Assembly: GCA_937998305.1 (NCBI GenBank)
Contig: CALLDL010000060.1
Location: 1-55,515 of the forward strand
Direction of reading: 5' to 3'
Origin: an uncultured Desulfobacterales bacterium
GTDB lineage: Bacteria > Desulfobacterota > Desulfobacteria > Desulfobacterales > UBA11574
DNA length: 55,515 bases
In this document: piece by piece, positions 1-12,200 of the stretch
Position numbering within the stretch: the stretch's first letter is position 1
Layout: every line of letters begins with the position of its first letter
Notes under the pieces: generated by a model
The model's input: only the letters and a program-made list of their open reading frames with translations
The model's database searches: none
Told to the model about the DNA's origin: nothing
Program-made: the position numbers and the translations under genes

Positions 1-141
1 GAGATGGTGATGCCCGGAGACAATGTGACGATCGCAGCGGAGTTGATAACGCCCATAGCGATGGAAAAAGAGCTACGGTTTGCCATCAGGGAAGGCGGCC
101 GGACGGTTGGCGCCGGTGTGGTCAGTGAGATTATCGAGTAA
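1..141 (+). CDS. tuf: Elongation factor Tu, C-terminal fragment (5' truncated by window)
   Basis: Frame 1 reads [46 protein letters not shown], the EF-Tu C-terminus; precedes rpsJ. Confidence 0.95.
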   Translation, partial: EMVMPGDNVTIAAELITPIAMEKELRFAIREGGRTVGAGVVSEIIE

Positions 142-159
142 AGAGAAACGAGAATAATA

Positions 160-465
160 ATGAATACTAAAATCAGGATCAGGCTCAAGGCATATGACCA
201 TAAACTTCTGGATCAATCTGTTGGAGATATTGTCAATACGGCCAATAAAACCGGAGCAAATGTCGTCGGACCAATACCACTTCCAACAAGAATCAACAAA
301 TATTGTGTTCTTCGATCTCCTCATGTAGACAAGAAATCTCGTGAACAGTTTGAAATCAGAACACACAAACGTCTTCTCGATATTCTGGAGCCGACTCAAC
401 AAACTGTTGATGCTTTGATGAAGCTGGATCTTTCTCCAGGCGTAGATGTTGAGATAAAACTGTAG
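160..465 (+). CDS. rpsJ: 30S ribosomal protein S10
   Basis: ORF 101 aa, typical S10 sequence and operon position. Confidence 0.98.
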   Translation: MNTKIRIRLKAYDHKLLDQSVGDIVNTANKTGANVVGPIPLPTRINKYCVLRSPHVDKKSREQFEIRTHKRLLDILEPTQQTVDALMKLDLSPGVDVEIKL

Positions 466-517
466 TATTTAATAAAGGTCGTTTCATAAAAGCGACAATA
501 GGGAAAAAATAATAGTA

Positions 518-1153
518 ATGTGTAATGGATTGATAGGAAAAAAATTGGGAATGACGGGTCTGTTTACTTCCGAAGGTAAATATATTCCGGTGACAGCCAT
601 TCAGCTTGGCCCATGTGTGGTTACCCAGATAAAGACTGTCGCCACCGATGGATATAATGCACTTCAGCTTGGTTTTGGCGAGAAAAAGAAATCTCGTGTA
701 AACAAAGCGTTGGAGGGTCATCTCAAAAAAATTGGTGAAACGCGTTTTGCATTTCTGCGTGAAGTTTACGTGAATGATCCAAGTGAATACGGGCTTGGCC
801 AGACAATAAATATAGATATTTTCAATATCGGAGAATACATTGATGTTACCGGAACGACCAAAGGAAGGGGTTTTTCCGGTGTTATTAAACGTCATGGGTT
901 CCATGGCGGCAAGAAAACTCATGGTAGTCACAGTCACAGAATTCCAGGATCCATCGGATGCAGTGCGACGCCTGCAAAGGTTATTAAGGGAAAAAAAATG
1001 CCGGGCCAGTATGGGAATACTAGAAAGACAATTCGAAATTTGGAAATTGTCGACATTAGGCCGGAAGAAAATCTTATTCTGATAAAAGGAGCAATTCCGG
1101 GTTCAAGAAACGGTATTGTTGAAATCAAGAAACCCAAAATTGCTAATAAATGA
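518..1153 (+). CDS. rplC: 50S ribosomal protein L3
   Basis: ORF 211 aa, IGKKLGMTGLF..., order S10-L3-L4. Confidence 0.98.
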   Translation: MCNGLIGKKLGMTGLFTSEGKYIPVTAIQLGPCVVTQIKTVATDGYNALQLGFGEKKKSRVNKALEGHLKKIGETRFAFLREVYVNDPSEYGLGQTINIDIFNIGEYIDVTGTTKGRGFSGVIKRHGFHGGKKTHGSHSHRIPGSIGCSATPAKVIKGKKMPGQYGNTRKTIRNLEIVDIRPEENLILIKGAIPGSRNGIVEIKKPKIANK

Positions 1154-1284
1154 TGGTTTTTTCATATCGAGTCTGAATCCACCCATATTCCGTTTTTGGT
1201 CGGATTTAAAATTAAATATACCTAAGCCCGTTTGAAAGAATTAAACGATCAAATAAATTAAAGAAATCTTGAGATATTAATGAT

Positions 1285-1908
1285 ATGGCTGTTGTAGATG
1301 TTATAAATCGTAAAGCAGAAAAAGTTTCACAGGTTGAACTTGAAGACAATATTTTCAAGATTCCCGTTAAGTCGAGTATACTGCATGAAGTTGTAACCAT
1401 GCAACTTGCAAATAGACGTGCAGGTTCCGCTTCCGTAAAGCATCGCAGCGATATAAGGGGAAGTGGAAGAAAACTTTTTAGACAGAAAGGAACCGGTCGT
1501 GCACGGCGTGGTGATGTTAAATCACCCCTGTTAAGAGGCGGAGGTTCTGTGTTTGGACCTGATCCCAGATCCTATTCGTACAAGGTCCCCAAAAAGGTAA
1601 AAAGACTGGCACTTAAGATGGCCTTGAGCACAAAACTTAAAGAAGACAACCTTATTGTGATTGACGAGTTTAATCTCGATAAGATTAAGACCAAAGAATT
1701 CTCTGCTGTTTTGGATGTGTTAAACATAAAAAATGCATTGATTATCACCGAAAAAAAGAATGAGAATCTCGAGCTGTCTTCCAGAAACGTTTCCGGAGTA
1801 AAAGTATTAAGAGTGGAAGGAATGAACGTATATGACATTCTTAAATATGAGAATGTTGTTTTGCTTGAGTCTTCGATAAAGTCCATTGAAGGGAGGCTGC
1901 TTGGATGA
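1285..1908 (+). CDS. rplD: 50S ribosomal protein L4
   Basis: ORF 207 aa with [24 protein letters not shown] motif. Confidence 0.98.
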   Translation: MAVVDVINRKAEKVSQVELEDNIFKIPVKSSILHEVVTMQLANRRAGSASVKHRSDIRGSGRKLFRQKGTGRARRGDVKSPLLRGGGSVFGPDPRSYSYKVPKKVKRLALKMALSTKLKEDNLIVIDEFNLDKIKTKEFSAVLDVLNIKNALIITEKKNENLELSSRNVSGVKVLRVEGMNVYDILKYENVVLLESSIKSIEGRLLG

Positions 1909-2192
1909 TTCCGCATGATTTAATTAAACGGCCTTTGGTTACTGAAAAAACTAATATTCAAAAAGAGAGTTATAATCAGATTACATTCGAAGTCGATCGC
2001 AGGGCGAACAGAGTTGAGATTAAAAAGGCTGTCGAGAATATTTTCAATGTCAAGGTCGAGACGGTAAGAACAATGCAGATCAAGGGCAAGACCAAACAAA
2101 GAGGTCGAGTTATAGGAAAACGAAGGGACTGGAAGAAAGCGATTGTCAAATTAATGCCAGGTGAGCGAATCGATTTTTTTGAGGGAGTATAA
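1905..2192 (+). CDS. rplW: 50S ribosomal protein L23
   Basis: ORF 95 aa, RPLVTEKT..., overlaps rplD stop. Confidence 0.97.
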   Translation: MIPHDLIKRPLVTEKTNIQKESYNQITFEVDRRANRVEIKKAVENIFNVKVETVRTMQIKGKTKQRGRVIGKRRDWKKAIVKLMPGERIDFFEGV

Positions 2193-2204
2193 AAGGGGTA
2201 AGGA

Positions 2205-3032
2205 ATGGGTTTAAAAAAAGTAAAACCTACATCTGCCGGGAGGCGTGCTCAATCATATTCGACATTTGATGAAATTACTAGCACCACTCCTGAGAAGAGT
2301 CTCTTAAAGGTAATTAGGAAAAAAGGAGGCCGTAACTCCTACGGACGTATTACGTGCAGACATCGCGGGGGCGGTCATAAACGGCATTACAGAGTTATCG
2401 ATTTTAAAAGAGATAAAATAGGGATTCCTGCCAGAGTGGCTACTATAGAGTATGACCCGAATCGATCTGCACGGATTGCGCTTCTCCACTATGCTGATGG
2501 TGAAAAGCGATACATACTGGCACCGGTGAATCTTCGGGTCGGCGACACCGTGATTTCAGGACCTGAAGCAGATATAAAACCAGGCAATACATTACCCCTT
2601 AGCAAGATTCCTCTTGGAACACATATTCATAACATTGAATTGCTTATCGGAAAGGGTGGACAGATTGTAAGAAGCGCCGGAACATACGCCCAGTTAATGG
2701 CAAAGGAAGATCGCTATGTGCTTATAAAACTTCCATCCGGAGAAGTCCGAATGATCCTTTCAAACTGCAAGGCTACCATCGGTCAGCTTGGAAACGTGAT
2801 CCATGAGAATATATCTCTTGGTAAAGCAGGACGCAAACGATGGCTCGGCAGACGTCCCAAAGTTAGAGGTGTCGCCATGAACCCCGTTGACCATCCAATG
2901 GGTGGCGGTGAGGGAAGATCTTCCGGCGGACGACATCCATGCAGCCCTTGGGGTATGCCGACAAAAGGTTTTAAAACGCGCAAAACAAGAAAAAGCAATC
3001 GCTATATTATTAAAAAGCGTACGAAGAAATAG
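2205..3032 (+). CDS. rplB: 50S ribosomal protein L2
   Basis: ORF 275 aa with [17 protein letters not shown] and [26 protein letters not shown]. Confidence 0.99.
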   Translation: MGLKKVKPTSAGRRAQSYSTFDEITSTTPEKSLLKVIRKKGGRNSYGRITCRHRGGGHKRHYRVIDFKRDKIGIPARVATIEYDPNRSARIALLHYADGEKRYILAPVNLRVGDTVISGPEADIKPGNTLPLSKIPLGTHIHNIELLIGKGGQIVRSAGTYAQLMAKEDRYVLIKLPSGEVRMILSNCKATIGQLGNVIHENISLGKAGRKRWLGRRPKVRGVAMNPVDHPMGGGEGRSSGGRHPCSPWGMPTKGFKTRKTRKSNRYIIKKRTKK

Positions 3033-3043
3033 CAGGAGAAGTT

Positions 3044-3325
3044 ATGCCACGATCGTTGAAAAAAGGTCCGTTTGTTGATCAAAAACTGTATAAGAAAGTG
3101 CGTATCACCCAGGAGACCCGGAGCAGTCGAGTGATTAAGACATGGTCCAGAAGGTCGACAATAATTCCTGAGATGGTGGGTATTACCCTGGCGGTTCATA
3201 ATGGAAGAAAGTTTATTCCCGTATTTGTAACAGAGGACATGGTAGGACATAAGCTCGGTGAATTTTCACCGACTCGGACGTATTACGGTCATGCTGCTGA
3301 TAAAAGATCAAGGTTAAAGCGATAA
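3044..3325 (+). CDS. rpsS: 30S ribosomal protein S19
   Basis: ORF 93 aa [12 protein letters not shown]... Confidence 0.98.
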   Translation: MPRSLKKGPFVDQKLYKKVRITQETRSSRVIKTWSRRSTIIPEMVGITLAVHNGRKFIPVFVTEDMVGHKLGEFSPTRTYYGHAADKRSRLKR

Positions 3326-3342
3326 AGCTGTCAGAAAAGGAA

Positions 3343-3684
3343 GTGTTTGTAATGGAAGTTAAAGCTGTAGCAAAATATGTTCGCATTTCTCCTCAGAAAG
3401 TTCGTAAATTGATTGATGGTGTTAAGGGAAAGCCCGTAGAAGAGGGCCTGAACATGCTCAAATTTATGCCCCAGAAGGCAGCATCAATCGTTGAAAAAAT
3501 AATCAGAAGCGCTGTGGCAAATGCTGATCAATATCCGGATATGGATGTCGATTCTCTGGTTATTCATAATATTACGGCGGACCAGGGGCCAACGTTGAAG
3601 CGTTTCAAAGCTAGAGCGCGCGGCAGAGGCACACGTATATTAAAAAGGACTGCCCATATAACGGTAATTCTATCTGAAGGTTAG
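3343..3684 (+). CDS. rplV: 50S ribosomal protein L22 (start may be the ATG at 3352)
   Basis: ORF with [20 protein letters not shown]; operon position. Confidence 0.97.
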   Translation: MFVMEVKAVAKYVRISPQKVRKLIDGVKGKPVEEGLNMLKFMPQKAASIVEKIIRSAVANADQYPDMDVDSLVIHNITADQGPTLKRFKARARGRGTRILKRTAHITVILSEG

Positions 3685-3705
3685 ATCTAAAAAGGAGGTA
3701 ACAGC

Positions 3706-4356
3706 TTGGGCCAGAAAGTAAATCCTATTAGTTTGAGATTGGGTATTGTTAAAACCTGGGAATCTCGGTGGTATGCTGGAAAAAAATATGCTGATTATAT
3801 TCTGGAAGATTATAATATAAGGAAGTTTATAAAAAAGAGACTATACCATGCAGGTATTTCAAGGGTTGAAATTGAAAGATCGTCCAAGCGTGTCAGGCTC
3901 CGTGTATTTACATCCAGGCCCGGAATTGTCATCGGAAAAAAGGGATCTGAAATTGCGTTACTCAAAAAAGAACTTGAAAAAATTGTTTCACATGAAGTCA
4001 TTATCGATATCCAGGAAGTCAGAAAACCCGAGCTTGATGCCCAGCTTGTCGCTGAAAATATAGCACTTCAGATTGTACGGAGGGTTGCATTTCGACGTGC
4101 CATGAAGCGAGGCATTTCATCCGCGATGCGATTTGGTGCCGAGGGTATAAAAATTATATGCTCAGGCCGGTTGGGCGGGGCCGAGATGGCGAGGACCGAA
4201 CAGTATAGAGAGGGCCGAATACCTTTACATACTTTAAGGGCGGATATAGACTACGGTTTTGTAGAAGCTCGCACAACATACGGAATTATCGGTATAAAGG
4301 TGTTTATTTTTAAAGGAGAAATTTTAAAAAAAGATAAGGTGGCGATTGGTGGTTAG
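3706..4356 (+). CDS. rpsC: 30S ribosomal protein S3 (TTG start)
   Basis: [13 protein letters not shown]...; AAAAAGGAGG ribosome-binding site upstream. Confidence 0.98.
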   Translation: MGQKVNPISLRLGIVKTWESRWYAGKKYADYILEDYNIRKFIKKRLYHAGISRVEIERSSKRVRLRVFTSRPGIVIGKKGSEIALLKKELEKIVSHEVIIDIQEVRKPELDAQLVAENIALQIVRRVAFRRAMKRGISSAMRFGAEGIKIICSGRLGGAEMARTEQYREGRIPLHTLRADIDYGFVEARTTYGIIGIKVFIFKGEILKKDKVAIGG

Positions 4357-4374
4357 GTCTGGATCGTTGTGCAA

Positions 4375-4513
4375 GCCATCTCAAAAATACATCTAACGCC
4401 CAATTACGGTGTTGCGAGCTTCTTCAAAATGCTCACATACTCTCTTCATGTATGCTGCTTTTTTCATCGGCTCACGCCTTGTCTTTGAGCATAATCTGCA
4501 ATTTTGAGATGGC
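4375..4513. repeat. ~139-bp inverted-repeat-bounded element inserted between rpsC and rplP
   Basis: Ends GCCATCTCAAAA (4375) and TTTTGAGATGGC (4502-4513) are exact reverse complements; interior is non-coding. Confidence 0.6.
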
Positions 4514-4578
4514 CTGTAGAAAAGCTACTTTTTGACTTTTATTTGGTACCAAACATAGTCGTAATGGAGATATAAGGG

Positions 4579-4992
4579 ATGCTTAGTCCAAAAAAAGTAA
4601 AATTTCGAAAACAGCAAAAAGGCAGGATGAGAGGGATTTCATATCGGGGATGTAATCTCGATCACGGTGAATTTGGATTGCAGGCCGTAGAGTGCGGGAC
4701 AATCAGTTCAAAGCAGATTGAGGCCGCACGTATCGCAATGACACGGCATGTGAAAAGAGGCGGAAAGATGTGGATAAGGATATTCCCGGACAAACCGTTC
4801 ACGAAAAAGCCTGCTGAAGTCAGAATGGGAAAAGGAAAAGGATCTCCTGAAGGATGGGTGGCCGTCGTTCGCCCCGGGAGAGTTCTCTATGAAATGGAAG
4901 GTGTTCCCAGAGACCTGGCCAAAGAAGGGTTTCGGCTTGCCTCACATAAGCTTTCTGTAAAAACAAGGTTTATAGAGAGGGGTGATTTGTAA
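4579..4992 (+). CDS. rplP: 50S ribosomal protein L16
   Basis: ORF 137 aa [19 protein letters not shown]. Confidence 0.98.
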   Translation: MLSPKKVKFRKQQKGRMRGISYRGCNLDHGEFGLQAVECGTISSKQIEAARIAMTRHVKRGGKMWIRIFPDKPFTKKPAEVRMGKGKGSPEGWVAVVRPGRVLYEMEGVPRDLAKEGFRLASHKLSVKTRFIERGDL

Positions 4993-5195
4993 TGAAAGCG
5001 AGTGAGATTAAAGATCTGAGCATGGAAGAAATGCTCCGAAAACTTGATGATCTTAAAGAGGAATTTTTTAACTTGCGCTTTCAGCATGAAACCGGCCAGC
5101 TCGAAAATCCCCAGAAGATGAAGCAAACTAAACGCGATATTGCCAGGGTGAAAACTTTCATAAAACAATCTGAATTAAATAACGAGGCGGGTTAA
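4992..5195 (+). CDS. rpmC: 50S ribosomal protein L29
   Basis: ORF 67 aa, [10 protein letters not shown]..., overlaps L16 stop. Confidence 0.97.
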   Translation: MKASEIKDLSMEEMLRKLDDLKEEFFNLRFQHETGQLENPQKMKQTKRDIARVKTFIKQSELNNEAG

Positions 5196-5208
5196 AATAA
5201 TTATTACA

Positions 5209-5466
5209 ATGAAAAAACGATTATTGAAAAGACAGATGGTCGGAACTGTTGTAAGCGACAAGATGGACAAGACTGTAGTTGTCCTGGTTGAGAGACTGGT
5301 TAAGCATAGACTTTATAAAAAGTATATTAGAAGACGCGCCAAATTTGCAGCTCATGATGAAAATAATGCTTCTCGTATTGGCGACAAAGTGTTGATCATC
5401 CAGTCCAGTCCAATTAGCAAAACCAAGAAGTGGCGTGTTAGAGAAATTGTCGAAAAAGCTGTTTAA
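5209..5466 (+). CDS. rpsQ: 30S ribosomal protein S17
   Basis: ORF 85 aa, [22 protein letters not shown]. Confidence 0.97.
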   Translation: MKKRLLKRQMVGTVVSDKMDKTVVVLVERLVKHRLYKKYIRRRAKFAAHDENNASRIGDKVLIIQSSPISKTKKWRVREIVEKAV

Positions 5467-5618
5467 TTCTTAAATTACGGTTTCTTAGCACATCAAAAAA
5501 CATGACTTTTTACGAACGTTTTAGGTTTTAAAGGTCTATAAAGAGAGTTGAAGATAAAAACCTAAAGTATGATGAATTTATTTTATAAATTCATATTTAT
5601 ATAAGGAAAGTAAAAAAG

Positions 5619-5987
5619 ATGATTCAGGCGGAGACAAGATTGACTGTGGCGGACAATTCTGGAGCCAAGATATTATACTGCATAAAAGTTCTTGGGGGTT
5701 CACGAAGAAGGTATGCAAGTGTCGGTGACATCATTGTTGTATCTGTTAAAGAAGCCATACCGAATACCAAGGTCAAAAAAGGGGATGTTTTGAAGGCTGT
5801 TGTGGTTCGAACCAAAAAGGAGATTCGAAGACCGGATGGGTCATACATACGATTTGATGATAATTCGGCTGTTTTAATTACACAGACCAGGGAACCCATT
5901 GGGACGCGAATATTCGGGCCGGTAGCGAGAGAGCTCAGAGCCAAAAGATTTATGAAAATTATATCACTTGCCCCGGAGGTATTATAG
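5619..5987 (+). CDS. rplN: 50S ribosomal protein L14
   Basis: ORF 122 aa [17 protein letters not shown]. Confidence 0.99.
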   Translation: MIQAETRLTVADNSGAKILYCIKVLGGSRRRYASVGDIIVVSVKEAIPNTKVKKGDVLKAVVVRTKKEIRRPDGSYIRFDDNSAVLITQTREPIGTRIFGPVARELRAKRFMKIISLAPEVL

Positions 5988-6013
5988 TTAAAGGCCCAGT
6001 GGAGAATTGATTC

Positions 6014-6343
6014 ATGATAAAAAATAAATGTCACATAAAAAAAGACGATAAAGTAAAGGTTGTCGCTGGCAAGGATAAGGGTAAGATCGGTAAAGTTCTT
6101 AGTTTAAAAAGAAAGAATAGCAGAATTATTATTGAAAATATCAATATGATGAAAAAACATGCTCGGGCCAGTGCAAAGCACAGGCAGGGCGGAATAATTG
6201 AGAGTGAATCGCCGATCCATTGGTCAAACGTCATGTTGATGTGCAGCAAATGTGTTACACCCGTAAGAATCAAAATGAAGCGTCTTGAGGATGGAAAAAA
6301 GATACGAATTTGCAGTAAATGCAGTGAAATTATAGATTCTTAG
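6014..6343 (+). CDS. rplX: 50S ribosomal protein L24
   Basis: [24 protein letters not shown] motif. Confidence 0.97.
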   Translation: MIKNKCHIKKDDKVKVVAGKDKGKIGKVLSLKRKNSRIIIENINMMKKHARASAKHRQGGIIESESPIHWSNVMLMCSKCVTPVRIKMKRLEDGKKIRICSKCSEIIDS

Positions 6344-6365
6344 GGTCGTGTGTCGGAGGGATTGA

Positions 6366-6905
6366 ATGTCACAATTAAAACTGTATTATAATAAAGAAGT
6401 CGTTCCCAAGTTGTTGAAAACCTTTAAATACGATAACATCATGCAGGTCCCAAAGCTTGAGAAGATAGTATTGAATATGGGACTTGGCGAAGCGATTCAT
6501 AACATCAAACTCCTTGATTCAGCCTTGGAAGAACTAAAAATTATATCAGGTCAGCAACCGGTTGTCACTCGTGCTAGAAAGTCCATAGCAGCGTTTAAGT
6601 TGAGGGAAGGAATGCCTATAGGCTGTCGGGTTACACTCCGTTATAAACGTATGTATGATTTTTATTATAAATTAGTGAATATAGCGCTACCTCGTGTTCG
6701 TGATTTTAGAGGTCTTTCGGGAAAAGCGCTTGATGGTCACGGAAATTATACGTTGGGAATTAAAGAGCACATTATTTTTCCTGAAATCGATTACGATAAA
6801 ATCGATAGAATCAAAGGTCTTAACATTACGATAGTTACATCTGCAAAGACGGATGAAGAGGGGAAAGAACTTCTAAAATCAATGGGTATGCCGTTCAGGA
6901 ATTGA
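6366..6905 (+). CDS. rplE: 50S ribosomal protein L5
   Basis: ORF 179 aa; order L24-L5-S14. Confidence 0.98.
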   Translation: MSQLKLYYNKEVVPKLLKTFKYDNIMQVPKLEKIVLNMGLGEAIHNIKLLDSALEELKIISGQQPVVTRARKSIAAFKLREGMPIGCRVTLRYKRMYDFYYKLVNIALPRVRDFRGLSGKALDGHGNYTLGIKEHIIFPEIDYDKIDRIKGLNITIVTSAKTDEEGKELLKSMGMPFRN

Positions 6906-6951
6906 AGAATAAGCAACGAGTGTCGATAGTCAATCAAATATGGAGGAAGAT

Positions 6952-7137
6952 TTGGCAAAAAAATCTCTAAGAATAAAAGCAGTTAAAAAACCCAAGTTCA
7001 AAGTGAGAACATACAACCGGTGCCCCATTTGCGGCAGACCAAGGGGATTTTTAAGGAAATTTGGAATTTGTCGTATTTGTTTTCGAAATCTCGCCTCCCA
7101 AGGAAAACTTCCGGGTGTAGTGAAATCAAGCTGGTGA
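6952..7137 (+). CDS. rpsN: 30S ribosomal protein S14, zinc-binding type Z (TTG start at 6952; ORF track gives 6940)
   Basis: [47 protein letters not shown]; four-Cys zinc motif. Confidence 0.95.
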   Translation: MAKKSLRIKAVKKPKFKVRTYNRCPICGRPRGFLRKFGICRICFRNLASQGKLPGVVKSSW

Positions 7138-7234
7138 TTGTTTAAAACCGGCTTAAGTGTACTCAAATTGTGTTTATACTGAGAAATTAGGCATAAAAGC
7201 TTAAAGAAACAAATTAATAACGGAGAAATTTATT

Positions 7235-7630
7235 GTGATGAGCGATCCAATTGCTGACATGCTGACCAGAATAAGAAACGCCGGAAAGGCAAAATTCAAT
7301 AGTGTCGACATTCCAGGGGCAAAATTAAAAATAGAATTGGCCCGGGTATTAAAAGATGAAGGTTTTATAAGAAATTACAAGCTCATTAAAGATAAGAAGC
7401 AAGGCATCTTACGTGTTTATCTTAAATATGATGAAAAAGAGACCCACGCAATTTATGGCCTTGAGCGCGTCAGTAAACCCAGTAGACGTGTTTATGCCAA
7501 GAGCAAGGATGTAAAACCGGTTTTGAACGGAATGGGTATTGCAGTTTTATCAACCTCAACAGGAATAATGACGGATAAGAAGGCCAGAGCTAAAAATGTG
7601 GGAGGAGAAATTCTCTGCAATATTTGGTAA
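7235..7630 (+). CDS. rpsH: 30S ribosomal protein S8
   Basis: MSDPIADMLTRIRNAG... Confidence 0.98.
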   Translation: MMSDPIADMLTRIRNAGKAKFNSVDIPGAKLKIELARVLKDEGFIRNYKLIKDKKQGILRVYLKYDEKETHAIYGLERVSKPSRRVYAKSKDVKPVLNGMGIAVLSTSTGIMTDKKARAKNVGGEILCNIW

Positions 7631-7690
7631 GTTTATCACTCGTTATTGATAGATGATTTAAATAATGAATTACCGATAAGGACGTAATCA

Positions 7691-8236
7691 ATGTCAAGAG
7701 TAGGAAAAACACCGATAAGTATACCTGATAAGACCAAAATAACCTATAAGGACAGAATTATTACTGTGCAGGGTGAAAAGGGGACACTTACAAGATCTGT
7801 TCATCCAGCAGTTGATTTAAAGATAGAAGATGGAATGATAAAGGTGGACGTTGTTAAAGATGACAGGACCAGTGGGGCTTTGCGAGGATTGACGCGTAGC
7901 CTTGTCGCCAATATGGTTATCGGTGTGAACAAAGGATTTGAAAGAGTTCTTGAAATACATGGTATCGGCTATCGTGCAGTGCTTAGTGGTAACTGTATCG
8001 AATTTAATCTCGGATATTCACATCCTGTTAAATTTGATCTTCCCGAAGGTATCTCAGCATCCATTGACAAAAGGAACGTTATAAGATTGACCGGTATCGA
8101 CAAAGAGTTGTTAGGTCATACCGCTGCATCTATTAGGAGATTGAGGCCGCCCGAAAGCTATAAGGGTAAGGGAATAAAATATGCTGAGGAACGTATTCAG
8201 CGCAAGGCTGGGAAATCTGGAGCCACAGCATTATAA
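7691..8236 (+). CDS. rplF: 50S ribosomal protein L6
   Basis: MSRVGKTPISIPD... Confidence 0.98.
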   Translation: MSRVGKTPISIPDKTKITYKDRIITVQGEKGTLTRSVHPAVDLKIEDGMIKVDVVKDDRTSGALRGLTRSLVANMVIGVNKGFERVLEIHGIGYRAVLSGNCIEFNLGYSHPVKFDLPEGISASIDKRNVIRLTGIDKELLGHTAASIRRLRPPESYKGKGIKYAEERIQRKAGKSGATAL

Positions 8237-8247
8237 GGTTATAGAAT

Positions 8248-8616
8248 ATGGGGTCATTGAATTTTAAAAAAAGAGCGCGCTTAAAGAGGAAAAAAAGGAT
8301 CAGGAAAAATCTGGTCGGCACACAGGAACGTCCTAGACTGAGTGTTTTTCGAAGCTCAAAACATATCTACGCTCAAGTCATTGATGATACGTATGGACGT
8401 ACTCTGGTGGCTGCATCAAGTATGGAAAAAGTAGTAAAAGAACACCCTGAATTTGAAAATAAAGTTGCCGTGGCAGGTTTTGTCGGGAAACTTATCGGTG
8501 AGCGGGCTGTAAAAAAGGGTATAAGCAAGGTTGTTTTTGACCGAAATGGTTTTTTATATCACGGTCGAGTTAAAGCTATTTCAGATGGTGCCCGTGAGAC
8601 GGGTTTGGATTTTTAG
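8248..8616 (+). CDS. rplR: 50S ribosomal protein L18
   Basis: [20 protein letters not shown]. Confidence 0.98.
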   Translation: MGSLNFKKRARLKRKKRIRKNLVGTQERPRLSVFRSSKHIYAQVIDDTYGRTLVAASSMEKVVKEHPEFENKVAVAGFVGKLIGERAVKKGISKVVFDRNGFLYHGRVKAISDGARETGLDF

Positions 8617-8710
8617 ACTTTAATGCTTTTGGTGTCTAATTGAAATCACAGAGTTTAGTAACGCTTAATGACATGTGATTTGAGTCATCCATGATGAAGG
8701 AGGCAGATTT

Positions 8711-9205
8711 TTGTTCAAACAGGATAAAGGCGAAAATCAGTTAATTGATAAGGTTGTTTACATTAACCGTGTTGCAAAGGTTGTCAAGGGCGGCCGCAGG
8801 TTCAGCTTCAGCGCAATCGTTGTGGTTGGTGATGGTGAAGGAAGCGTTGGCTACGGACTTGGAAAGGCAGGTGAAGTGCCTGAGGCAATTCGCAAAGGTA
8901 TAGAGAAAGCTAAAAAGAACATGGTCAAAATACCTTTGATTAATGAGACGATACCTTATGTCGTTGTCGGAAAATATGGAGCCGGCCGTGTTCTGTTAAA
9001 ACCTGCCTCCAAAGGTACCGGCCTTATCGCAGGCGGAGCTGTTCGAGCTGTGCTGGAAGCTGCAGGTATTCAGAATATTCTGACAAAGTGTATGGGGTCG
9101 CATAATCCTCATAATGTCGTCAAGGCCACCATTGAAGGTCTTTCTCGATTGGAGAGTCGCGAACAGGTTGCTGCCAGGCGAAATATTGAAGTAGAGGCCC
9201 TTTAG
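8711..9205 (+). CDS. rpsE: 30S ribosomal protein S5 (TTG start)
   Basis: [30 protein letters not shown]. Confidence 0.97.
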   Translation: MFKQDKGENQLIDKVVYINRVAKVVKGGRRFSFSAIVVVGDGEGSVGYGLGKAGEVPEAIRKGIEKAKKNMVKIPLINETIPYVVVGKYGAGRVLLKPASKGTGLIAGGAVRAVLEAAGIQNILTKCMGSHNPHNVVKATIEGLSRLESREQVAARRNIEVEAL

Positions 9206-9343
9206 ATCACTTTTAACTTTTCCGGGTTGTCTGGGTTCGGATTTTCAAATTAAGAATGAGGATTGATGACGATAAGCTGCAGATTAAAAGATCCAGGGCA
9301 ATCAAATTGGCCATCGGCAATGGTTAATGGTGAGGAATAATAA

Positions 9344-9541
9344 ATGAGTGGAATGTTGAAAATAACTCTTGTGAAAAGCATGATTGGAAGGCCCGAAAAA
9401 CACCGGAAAGTACTGCGAGGCATGGGACTGACAAAGATTAATAGAACGGTTGAACTTGAAGATACGCCTTCTATTCGAGGAATGGTCCACGTGGTTTCGC
9501 ATCTGGTGAAAGTCGAGGAAAAAATAGATGAAACTGAATGA
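9344..9541 (+). CDS. rpmD: 50S ribosomal protein L30
   Basis: [23 protein letters not shown]. Confidence 0.95.
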   Translation: MSGMLKITLVKSMIGRPEKHRKVLRGMGLTKINRTVELEDTPSIRGMVHVVSHLVKVEEKIDETE

Positions 9542-9968
9542 ATTGTCACCACCGGACGGATCGCGCGGAACCCGAAAACGTGTAGGGCGTGGTGTGGGAT
9601 CAGGTAAAGGAAAAACAGCCGGAAGAGGTACAAAAGGTCATAACAGCCGCAGTGGAGGCGGTGTAAGGCCTGGTTTTGAAGGCGGCCAAATGCCGATTCA
9701 TCGTCGTTTGCCCAAACGCGGCTTTACCAATATATTTAAAAAGAAAATAGCCGTAATTAATATTCGTGACTTGGCAAAGTTTGAGAGCGGGAGTATTGTG
9801 GACGAGGCATCCCTTATTCGAGCCGGTCTTGTTAAAGGCCGAAGAGACGGTATTAAACTGCTCGGACAAGGAGAGATTAAAATTCCGCTTACAATCAAGG
9901 TGAATGGGGTCAGTAAAAACGCCAGAGAAAAAATCATTGCCGCGGGCGGGAATATAGAGGTTGGTTAA
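9528..9968 (+). CDS. rplO: 50S ribosomal protein L15
   Basis: [37 protein letters not shown]. Confidence 0.98.
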   Translation: MKLNELSPPDGSRGTRKRVGRGVGSGKGKTAGRGTKGHNSRSGGGVRPGFEGGQMPIHRRLPKRGFTNIFKKKIAVINIRDLAKFESGSIVDEASLIRAGLVKGRRDGIKLLGQGEIKIPLTIKVNGVSKNAREKIIAAGGNIEVG

Positions 9969-9969
9969 T

Positions 9970-11286
9970 ATGCTTGGTGGTGGGTTCGGAAATATATTCA
10001 AAATACCGGAGCTGAAAAAAAGGATTTTATATACATTAGGACTACTGATTGTCTATCGTATTGGTGTTCATGTTCCAACTCCAGGTATAGACTCTGTGGC
10101 CCTGGCCTCTTTTTTTGCGCAAGCAAAAGGGACGTTGCTTGGTCTTTTTGATATGTTTTCGGGGGGCGCTTTAGAGCGGCTTTCTGTTTTTGCTCTTGGG
10201 ATAATGCCCTATATCAGTGCATCGATTATACTTCAGCTTTTAACGGTGACAATTCCGCATTTAGAACGCTTGTCTAAAGAGGGTGAACAGGGAAGAAAAA
10301 AGATAACACAGTACACCCGTTACGGCACGATACTGCTCAGCGTAATTCAGGGATTCGGTATTAGTATCGGCCTTGAACAAATGACTTCTCCCGGTGGAGC
10401 CCCGGTGGTTATTTTGCCCGGATGGGCATTCAGACTCATGACAGTAATGACCCTAACGGCGGGGACGGCCTTTATTATGTGGCTGGGTGAACAAATTACT
10501 GAACGGGGTATCGGCAACGGTATTTCTCTTATCATATTCGCCGGCATTGTCGCACGAATGCCAATTGCAACTGGAAATACATTCCGCCTCCTTTCAACAG
10601 GTGAAATGGGGTTGTTTGTTGTTCTCATTTTGGTTGTTCTAATGATAGGTGTTATCGCTTTCATCATCTATATGGAGCAGGGCCAGCGGCGGATATCGGT
10701 TCAGTATGCCAAAAGAGTCGTCGGCCGAAAGATGTATGGTGGTCAAAGCACTCATCTGCCGCTAAAGGTTAATACCTCAGGTGTAATACCACCGATTTTT
10801 GCTTCATCAATTATAATGTTTCCGGCAACATTGGCCAGCTTTATTGCAGTTCCATGGATGCAGAGTGTGGCTTCAGCCATGAGGCCGGGTAACATTGCGT
10901 ATGAAACTTTATATGTCGGGTTTATATTCTTTTTCTGCTACTTTTATACCGCCATTACTTTTAATCCCGCCGATGTTGCAGATAATATGAAAAAACAGGG
11001 TGGATATATTCCAGGTATCCGCCCGGGTAAACGTACGGCAGACTATATCGATAGGGTTTTGACTCGAATTACTTTAGGCGGGGCTATATATGTTTCTGCA
11101 GTGTGCGTATTACCATCTGTTTTAATGACAAAGTTTAATGTTCCTTTTTATTTTGGCGGTACTGCTCTTTTAATTGTGGTGGGGGTTGCCGTCGATACCA
11201 TTCAGCAAATAGAATCTCATATGCTGACCCGACATTACGAAGGATTTTTAAAAAAGGGCGGGGCCGGAAGGAAAGGAAGATTCTAA
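9970..11286 (+). CDS. secY: Protein translocase subunit SecY (ORF track start 9961)
   Basis: [29 protein letters not shown]; multi-TM; operon position. Confidence 0.98.
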   Translation: MLGGGFGNIFKIPELKKRILYTLGLLIVYRIGVHVPTPGIDSVALASFFAQAKGTLLGLFDMFSGGALERLSVFALGIMPYISASIILQLLTVTIPHLERLSKEGEQGRKKITQYTRYGTILLSVIQGFGISIGLEQMTSPGGAPVVILPGWAFRLMTVMTLTAGTAFIMWLGEQITERGIGNGISLIIFAGIVARMPIATGNTFRLLSTGEMGLFVVLILVVLMIGVIAFIIYMEQGQRRISVQYAKRVVGRKMYGGQSTHLPLKVNTSGVIPPIFASSIIMFPATLASFIAVPWMQSVASAMRPGNIAYETLYVGFIFFFCYFYTAITFNPADVADNMKKQGGYIPGIRPGKRTADYIDRVLTRITLGGAIYVSAVCVLPSVLMTKFNVPFYFGGTALLIVVGVAVDTIQQIESHMLTRHYEGFLKKGGAGRKGRF

Positions 11287-11316
11287 CACTTTTTAGCGAA
11301 CAAGTAGGGGGCAAAA

Positions 11317-11535
11317 ATGCCGAAAGAAGAGGCAATTAAAGTTGAAGGTGTAGTGCTCGAGACATTGCCCAATGCAATGTTCAAGGTAGAGCTAGAAAAT
11401 AAGCATCAGGTGCTTGCGCACATTTCCGGTAAGATGCGCATGCATTTTATTAAAATATTGCCTGGAGACAAAGTCACAGTTGAACTTTCTCCATATGATT
11501 TATCTCGTGGAAGAATAACATACAGGTCAAAATAA
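11317..11535 (+). CDS. infA: Translation initiation factor IF-1
   Basis: 72 aa [26 protein letters not shown]. Confidence 0.98.
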   Translation: MPKEEAIKVEGVVLETLPNAMFKVELENKHQVLAHISGKMRMHFIKILPGDKVTVELSPYDLSRGRITYRSK

Positions 11536-11616
11536 AAAGGTAATCGGTTATGGGTATCGGTTGTCTGTAGGGAGCTGATCTCTTTTGATTGATACCCTTT
11601 TAAAGGAGTATTTTGA

Positions 11617-11730
11617 ATGAAAGTAAGAGCATCGGTTAAGAAAATATGCGCCAAGTGTAAGATCGTTCGCAGAAAAAGAGTTGTTAGGGTTATCTGCGAG
11701 AATAAACGGCACAAACAAAGGCAGGGATAA
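11617..11730 (+). CDS. rpmJ: 50S ribosomal protein L36 (not in the ORF track; too short)
   Basis: Translates [37 protein letters not shown], preceded by AAAGGAG; C+ zinc form. Confidence 0.97.
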   Translation: MKVRASVKKICAKCKIVRRKRVVRVICENKRHKQRQG

Positions 11731-11746
11731 AAAAGGAGGATTAGCT

Positions 11747-12127
11747 TTGGCAAGAATTTCAGGAGTAGATTTGCCGAGACGCAAACGAATTGAGGTGGGA
11801 CTTACATATATTTATGGTATCGGTCCAGGTATTTCAAAGCGAATACTCCAACAGCTAAATATTAATGCTGATACAAAGACAGATGATTTGTCAGAATCTG
11901 AGATAAACAGTATCCGCAAATTAATTGATAGAGATTATAAAGTTGAAGGAGAACTTCGTACCGAAGTTTCAATGAATATTAAAAGATTGATGGATCTTGG
12001 ATCATACCGAGGTCTTCGCCATCGAAAGTCGCTGCCGGTGCGTGGACAGCGGACAAGTACAAACGCACGAACTCGAAAAGGACCCAGAAGATCAGCTATC
12101 AAGAAGAAGGGTGGCATTAGAAAATAA
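11747..12127 (+). CDS. rpsM: 30S ribosomal protein S13 (TTG start after AAAAAGGAGG; ORF track start 11681)
   Basis: [25 protein letters not shown]. Confidence 0.97.
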   Translation: MARISGVDLPRRKRIEVGLTYIYGIGPGISKRILQQLNINADTKTDDLSESEINSIRKLIDRDYKVEGELRTEVSMNIKRLMDLGSYRGLRHRKSLPVRGQRTSTNARTRKGPRRSAIKKKGGIRK

Positions 12128-12200
12128 TAAAAAGTTATTTGTTATTAGAGTTGATAATGTTCAATGATGGATAACGAATCGGTTGTCAGGAGCATAAACC

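Noticed and set aside
356-937. Minus-strand ORF opposite rpsJ/rplC
   Set aside because: Antisense shadow of strongly conserved ribosomal genes; same for most other antisense or overlapping ORFs in the track (e.g. 1572-1916, 44565-45314, 39542-40132, 45471-46013).
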